NCBI GenBank assembly: GCA_022729835.1
Contig: DZBC01000079.1
Location: forward strand, 1 to 8,985
Length of the DNA stretch: 8,985 nucleotides
From: Sulfuricurvum sp.
GTDB lineage: Bacteria; Campylobacterota; Campylobacteria; Campylobacterales; Sulfurimonadaceae
Direction of reading: 5' to 3'
Shown: one piece after another, positions 6,171-8,985 of the stretch
Position numbering within the stretch: position 1 is the first letter of the stretch
Layout: every line of letters starts with the position of its first letter
Made by a program: the position numbers and the translations under genes
The notes under the pieces: model-generated
The model's input: only the letters and a program-made list of their open reading frames with translations
Told to the model about the DNA's origin: nothing
Database searches by the model: none

Positions 6171-7247
6171 ATGGCAGACGATCAGGAAAAGACCGAAGAG
6201 CCCACCAGTAAGAAGATTCAAGACGCCAGGATAGACGGTAACGTTCCCAGCAGTCGTGACACGTCTGGGGTGTTTACGCTCTTTGTGGCGATTTTGGTTT
6301 TGTTGATGCTCTCAGACTACATGAAAGAGCGGCTTTTTCATCTGACCTACTATCTCTTTGCCTTGCAGGGCCAAAGTGTTGATCGAGAGATGCTCTTTGA
6401 TCTAACCGTGACCATCATGCAGGAGTTTTTGCTCATGGTGATGCCGCTCACCCTCGCTGTGGCAATTGCCGGGATACTTGGGACGGTGGCGCAGTTTGGC
6501 TTCAATTTCACCACCAAACCTCTGGTGCCTAACTTCTCTAAGCTCAATCCGATCAGCGGACTCAAAAACCTTATCTCCATGCAAAAGATTCTAGAAGGGC
6601 TCAAGATCACGCTTAAGTCGCTCACAGCGATGGGGATCGGTTTTTGGATCTTCTGGGAGTACATCAAGGAGCTGCCGACGGTAGCCATGTTTAGTATGCA
6701 AGATCAACTTGAGTGGGTGCATGAAAAAGAGCTGATCTTGGCGCTGGTGATGCTCTTTATTCTCTTCATCTTTGCGATGATCGATCTGGTGATGGTGCGC
6801 CGCCAATACACCGAAAAGCTTAAAATGAGCAAACAAGAGGTTAAAGACGAGATGAAAAACATGGAAGGAGACCCCCATATCAAGGGTAAAATCCGCCAGA
6901 TTCAGATGCGCGCAGCCCAAAAACGGATGATGTCAAACGTGCCAAGCGCCGACGTGGTCGTCACCAATCCCACCCACTACGCCGTAGCCATCAAATACGA
7001 CGAAACCAAACACCGCTCCCCGATCGTCATCGCCAAAGGCAAAGACAATATCGCCGTGCAGATCAAGCAGATCGCCAGGGAGCACGGTGTACATATCGTC
7101 GAAAACCCACCGCTGGCTAGATCGCTCTACGCCGAAGTGGATCTCGACAAACCGATCCCTGAGAGCCTCTTTGCCGCCGTGGCGGAAGTGTTGGCGTATG
7201 TGTATCGGATCAATAAGCGGAAGTTGGGCGCTAGGGAAGTCTCTTGA
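6171..7247 (+). CDS. flhB: Flagellar export gate protein FlhB
   Basis: 358 residues, normal for FlhB. It sits in the inner membrane at the flagellar type III export gate and switches export from rod/hook to filament substrates by self-cleavage. The N-terminus ADDQEKTEEPTSKKIQDARI matches the conserved cytoplasmic start (KTE.PT..K...AR..G..P.S), which fixes the ATG. Hydrophobic segments lie near residues 33-49, 80-108, 143-163 and 186-208, the four expected. The linker RQYTEKLKMSKQEVKDEMKN precedes the cytoplasmic autocleavage domain with NPTH at 266-269 (VVVTNPTHYAVAIKY), with cleavage expected between Asn and Pro. The end resembles typical FlhB (VAEVLAYVYRINKRK). It lies 21 bases after nadC, probably on the same transcript, with an obscure ribosome site. 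No terminator is visible after it. Confidence 0.97.
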   Translation: MADDQEKTEEPTSKKIQDARIDGNVPSSRDTSGVFTLFVAILVLLMLSDYMKERLFHLTYYLFALQGQSVDREMLFDLTVTIMQEFLLMVMPLTLAVAIAGILGTVAQFGFNFTTKPLVPNFSKLNPISGLKNLISMQKILEGLKITLKSLTAMGIGFWIFWEYIKELPTVAMFSMQDQLEWVHEKELILALVMLFILFIFAMIDLVMVRRQYTEKLKMSKQEVKDEMKNMEGDPHIKGKIRQIQMRAAQKRMMSNVPSADVVVTNPTHYAVAIKYDETKHRSPIVIAKGKDNIAVQIKQIAREHGVHIVENPPLARSLYAEVDLDKPIPESLFAAVAEVLAYVYRINKRKLGAREVS

Positions 7248-7329
7248 GCTGATATAACAAGCTGGTTGCGGCGTTTAACAGTGCATCGATCTACGTTCCT
7301 TGTTGTCGCAGTTTGATGTAGAAATCGGC

Positions 7330-7335
7330 TACAAT
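7330..7335 (+). promoter_or_regulatory. Possible -10 box (TACAAT) very close to the lipoprotein start
   Basis: TACAAT ends seven bases before the ATG at 7343, so transcription from it would begin at or next to the start codon. No Shine-Dalgarno is visible before this ATG. The upstream TTGTCG and TTGATG are at the wrong distance for a -35. Either the mRNA is leaderless or the box is coincidental and the gene is read through from flhB. The rest of the 95-base gap (7248-7342) shows no terminator or RNA structure I can support. Confidence 0.3.
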
Positions 7336-7342
7336 AAATGGT

Positions 7343-8227
7343 ATGAAATACCCTATTGTTTGGCTCATTGTGTTCGTGTTGCTTTCAGGTTGTAGTAGTG
7401 ATCAACGTGTGTCGCGTTATGTGCCCAAAGGTGAAATGATCGAGACCAAACGTTATGTGGTCGGTATTCATCCCTATTTCAACTCCAAAAAGATGTTTGA
7501 GGTCTATGAGCCGATTATTCGACGATTGGAGTTGATAGAGGTTGGTACGCTGTGGGAGCTTGAGACCTCTATCGATTACGCCGAGTATGAACGTAAGCTT
7601 TATGAGCGCCGTTTTCACTTCTCGCTACCTAATCCCTATCAGACCATTCAAGCCCTCTCTCGCGGCTATCGTGTTGTGGCGAAGATGAAGCCCGATAGCG
7701 TCTTTCGCGGCATTTTCGTGGCGCGTAAATCCTCTGGGCTCAAATCAATTGAGCAGCTTAAGGGCAAAGCGCTAAGCTTTCCCGCGCCGACGGCACTGGC
7801 AGCGACCATGATGCCGCTGCTCTTTTTGCATGAGCAGGGACTTGATATTCACCGCGATATTGAGCAGCGCTTTGTGGGGTCGCAATACTCTTCGATTCTC
7901 AATGCTTACAGCGGCGATACGATTGCGGGAGCCACTTGGCCGCCGCCTTGGGAAGCGTGGTGTAGGGAACACCCCCAAAAGGCGCAGGAGATGGAGGTGG
8001 TTTGGCAGACGCAGCCGCTTGTCAACAACGGCTTTATCGTGCGTGATGATGTGGATCAAGCCGTAGCGGAGAGGGTTGCCCAAGCCCTTGTCGGGCTTGA
8101 TGCGGTTGCTGAGGGTCGTGCGCTACTTGAGGCTGCAGGGTTTGAGGGGTTTGAGCGCGCTGATAATGCCACGTACGCGCCTGTGTGGGCATTCATGCGT
8201 CACTACGAAGAACTCTCACCGCCATGA
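7343..8227 (+). CDS. PhnD-like periplasmic substrate-binding lipoprotein
   Basis: 294 residues. A lipoprotein signal peptide ends in the lipobox LLSGC (Cys17), followed by Ser-Ser, so the mature protein is probably membrane-anchored and faces the periplasm. The body resembles the PhnD/phosphonate-binding (type 2 periplasmic binding) fold. VVGIHPYFNSKKMFEVYEPII opens the first lobe. The second lobe carries FRGIFVARKSSGLKSIEQLK followed by GKALSFPAPTALAATM, the usual 'sgi.sl.dLkGk.vaf.dp' pattern. NAYSGDTIAGATWPPPWEAW and VVWQTQPLVNNGFIVRDDV fit the later conserved parts. The ligand cannot be read from sequence, and PhnD-like proteins bind many anions. No ABC permease or ATPase follows. Instead the stop codon overlaps the start of a HAMP sensor gene (ATGA), suggesting this protein delivers a ligand-bound signal to that sensor. 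The start is chosen for the signal peptide. Confidence 0.82.
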   Translation: MKYPIVWLIVFVLLSGCSSDQRVSRYVPKGEMIETKRYVVGIHPYFNSKKMFEVYEPIIRRLELIEVGTLWELETSIDYAEYERKLYERRFHFSLPNPYQTIQALSRGYRVVAKMKPDSVFRGIFVARKSSGLKSIEQLKGKALSFPAPTALAATMMPLLFLHEQGLDIHRDIEQRFVGSQYSSILNAYSGDTIAGATWPPPWEAWCREHPQKAQEMEVVWQTQPLVNNGFIVRDDVDQAVAERVAQALVGLDAVAEGRALLEAAGFEGFERADNATYAPVWAFMRHYEELSPP

Positions 8228-8985
8228 TGATCACCATGCGTAGTCTTAAAACCCGTCTGATTGTCAATGTGATCGCTATTCATGCTGTTTTGATGGGCGC
8301 CATCGTGGTGGACACCATGGTGCGTGAAGAGCGTTACATGTACGCGCAGCTCAACTCCAAAGCGCTCGTGCTCTCCAAACTTCTCGCCTCAAATGTTGCG
8401 TTGCCGCTGCTCAATCACGACCTGACGGCGCTTGAAGAGCTGATGTCGGGACTTGATGATACCAAAGAGCTTGCCATGCTCTTTGTGCTCTCCCCCGAGG
8501 GGCGGGTGCGCGCTTCGACTCCACGGCACTACTTTAACCTCACCCTTACCGATGCCACCAGTCGTGAACTCTTGCGCGAGATACGCTATGCTCATGTGCC
8601 GATGATCCTTAAAGTCCATGACGGATACCTTGATGCGATCCATGAAATAATGATCGGAGGGCAAAAGATTGGATATGTACGTTTGATGCTTGATACCGCT
8701 TTGGTGCAAGAAGATCTGCGCCACAGTCTTTATAGCGGATTGCTCTATATATTGATCGCCATTATGCTTGGTGCGCTCTTTGCCTATTACACGGTTGATC
8801 GTGTCACGGCCGGTTTGGGGCATTTGGCTGAGGCAGCGCGCGCGATCGCTAAGCGGCAGTTTGAGACGAAGTTACCCGAGATCAAAACACACGACGAGCT
8901 GGCCGACGTGATCGAGGCGTTTGGGGTGATGAAGCAGACGCTAAGTGAATATCTCGATGCCATTGCGCTACGCGAAGAGCGGCTT
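8224..8985 (+). CDS. Two-membrane-segment HAMP sensor protein (output domain beyond the window)
   Basis: Frame open from ATG 8224 to the window edge (254 codons), overlapping the previous gene by four bases. Other in-frame ATGs at 8227 and 8236 are possible; no strong ribosome site distinguishes them. Residues about 11-32 form a membrane segment (RLIVNVIAIHAVLMGAIVVD). Residues 33 to about 165 are periplasmic, with a PAS-like or CHASE8-like look (LLASNVALPLLNHDLTALEE, LFVLSPEGRVRAS, KIGYVRLMLD). A second membrane segment spans about 169-190 (LYSGLLYILIAIMLGALFAY), followed by a HAMP domain with LAEAARAIAKRQFETKLPEI and THDELADVIEAFGVMKQTL. The visible end (AIALREERL) resembles the helix leading into a PAS, GGDEF or kinase output. 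The output type cannot be told. Palindrome copy 6 lies in the gene. Confidence 0.85.
   Translation, partial: MMITMRSLKTRLIVNVIAIHAVLMGAIVVDTMVREERYMYAQLNSKALVLSKLLASNVALPLLNHDLTALEELMSGLDDTKELAMLFVLSPEGRVRASTPRHYFNLTLTDATSRELLREIRYAHVPMILKVHDGYLDAIHEIMIGGQKIGYVRLMLDTALVQEDLRHSLYSGLLYILIAIMLGALFAYYTVDRVTAGLGHLAEAARAIAKRQFETKLPEIKTHDELADVIEAFGVMKQTLSEYLDAIALREERL
8334..8343. repeat. Palindrome copy 6 (TTACATGTAC, 9 of 10)
   Basis: Inside the HAMP sensor gene, read as the second half of Arg-Tyr-Met-Tyr. The inner eight bases TACATGTA are intact. The reading frame differs from that of the folB, nadC and kinase copies, so the motif is not conserved for its protein sequence. Confidence 0.6.

Noticed and set aside
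7248..7342. Possible small RNA or terminator in the flhB-lipoprotein gap
   Set aside because: I found no stable stem followed by a T run and no RNA family pattern; a TATAAC at 7253-7258 has no -35 at a usable distance.
8389..8823. 144-codon minus-strand frame opposite the HAMP sensor
   Set aside because: The plus-strand frame shows membrane segments and a HAMP pattern; the antisense product has no recognisable features and no plausible ribosome site.

Overview
The window looks like chromosome of a free-living or environmental member of the Campylobacterota (formerly Epsilonproteobacteria). The best evidence is an OmpR-type regulator whose DNA-binding half closely resembles HsrA (HP1043) of Helicobacter and CosR of Campylobacter, as I recall those sequences. 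FlhB, NadA/NadC and the PlsY-FolB pair fit the same phylum. Base composition is roughly balanced, which is GC-richer than host-associated Helicobacter or Campylobacter. I cannot name the genus.

Layout. Positions 1-4220 hold five genes, all on the minus strand. Read in their own direction they are: a DUF481-type outer-membrane beta-barrel protein (3126-4220), the glycerol-3-phosphate acyltransferase PlsY (2436-3050), the dihydroneopterin aldolase FolB (2102-2434), the HsrA/CosR-type response regulator (1332-2003), and a membrane histidine kinase that runs off the left edge (1-1269). A compact divergent promoter region (4221-4338) separates them from the plus-strand genes. These are nadA (4339-5337), nadC (5334-6149) and flhB (6171-7247), then a 95-base gap, then a PhnD-like substrate-binding lipoprotein (7343-8227). 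This overlaps a two-membrane-segment HAMP sensor protein that runs off the right edge (8224-8985). Coding density is high. I see no mobile element, CRISPR array, tRNA or rRNA, and no gene-free stretch over 300 bases.

How the genes work together. NadA and NadC perform the last two steps of de novo nicotinate mononucleotide synthesis (iminoaspartate to quinolinate to NaMN) and overlap by four bases (ATGA). FlhB is the substrate-specificity switch of the flagellar export gate. The regulator and kinase form an apparently complete two-component pair. The lipoprotein and HAMP sensor look like a ligand-capture and signalling pair, with no transporter gene in view.

Main points of interest. (1) nadA carries an in-frame TAA at codon 264, upstream of the third cluster-ligand cysteine, while the frame beyond it is otherwise perfectly conserved. 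(2) The 10-base palindrome TTACATGTAA occurs four times exactly and twice with one end mismatch, in coding frames and just upstream of genes, at roughly 2-kb spacing. (3) The HsrA/CosR-like regulator has an intact phospho-acceptor and an adjacent kinase, unlike its orphan relatives. (4) The binding protein and sensor pair overlap.
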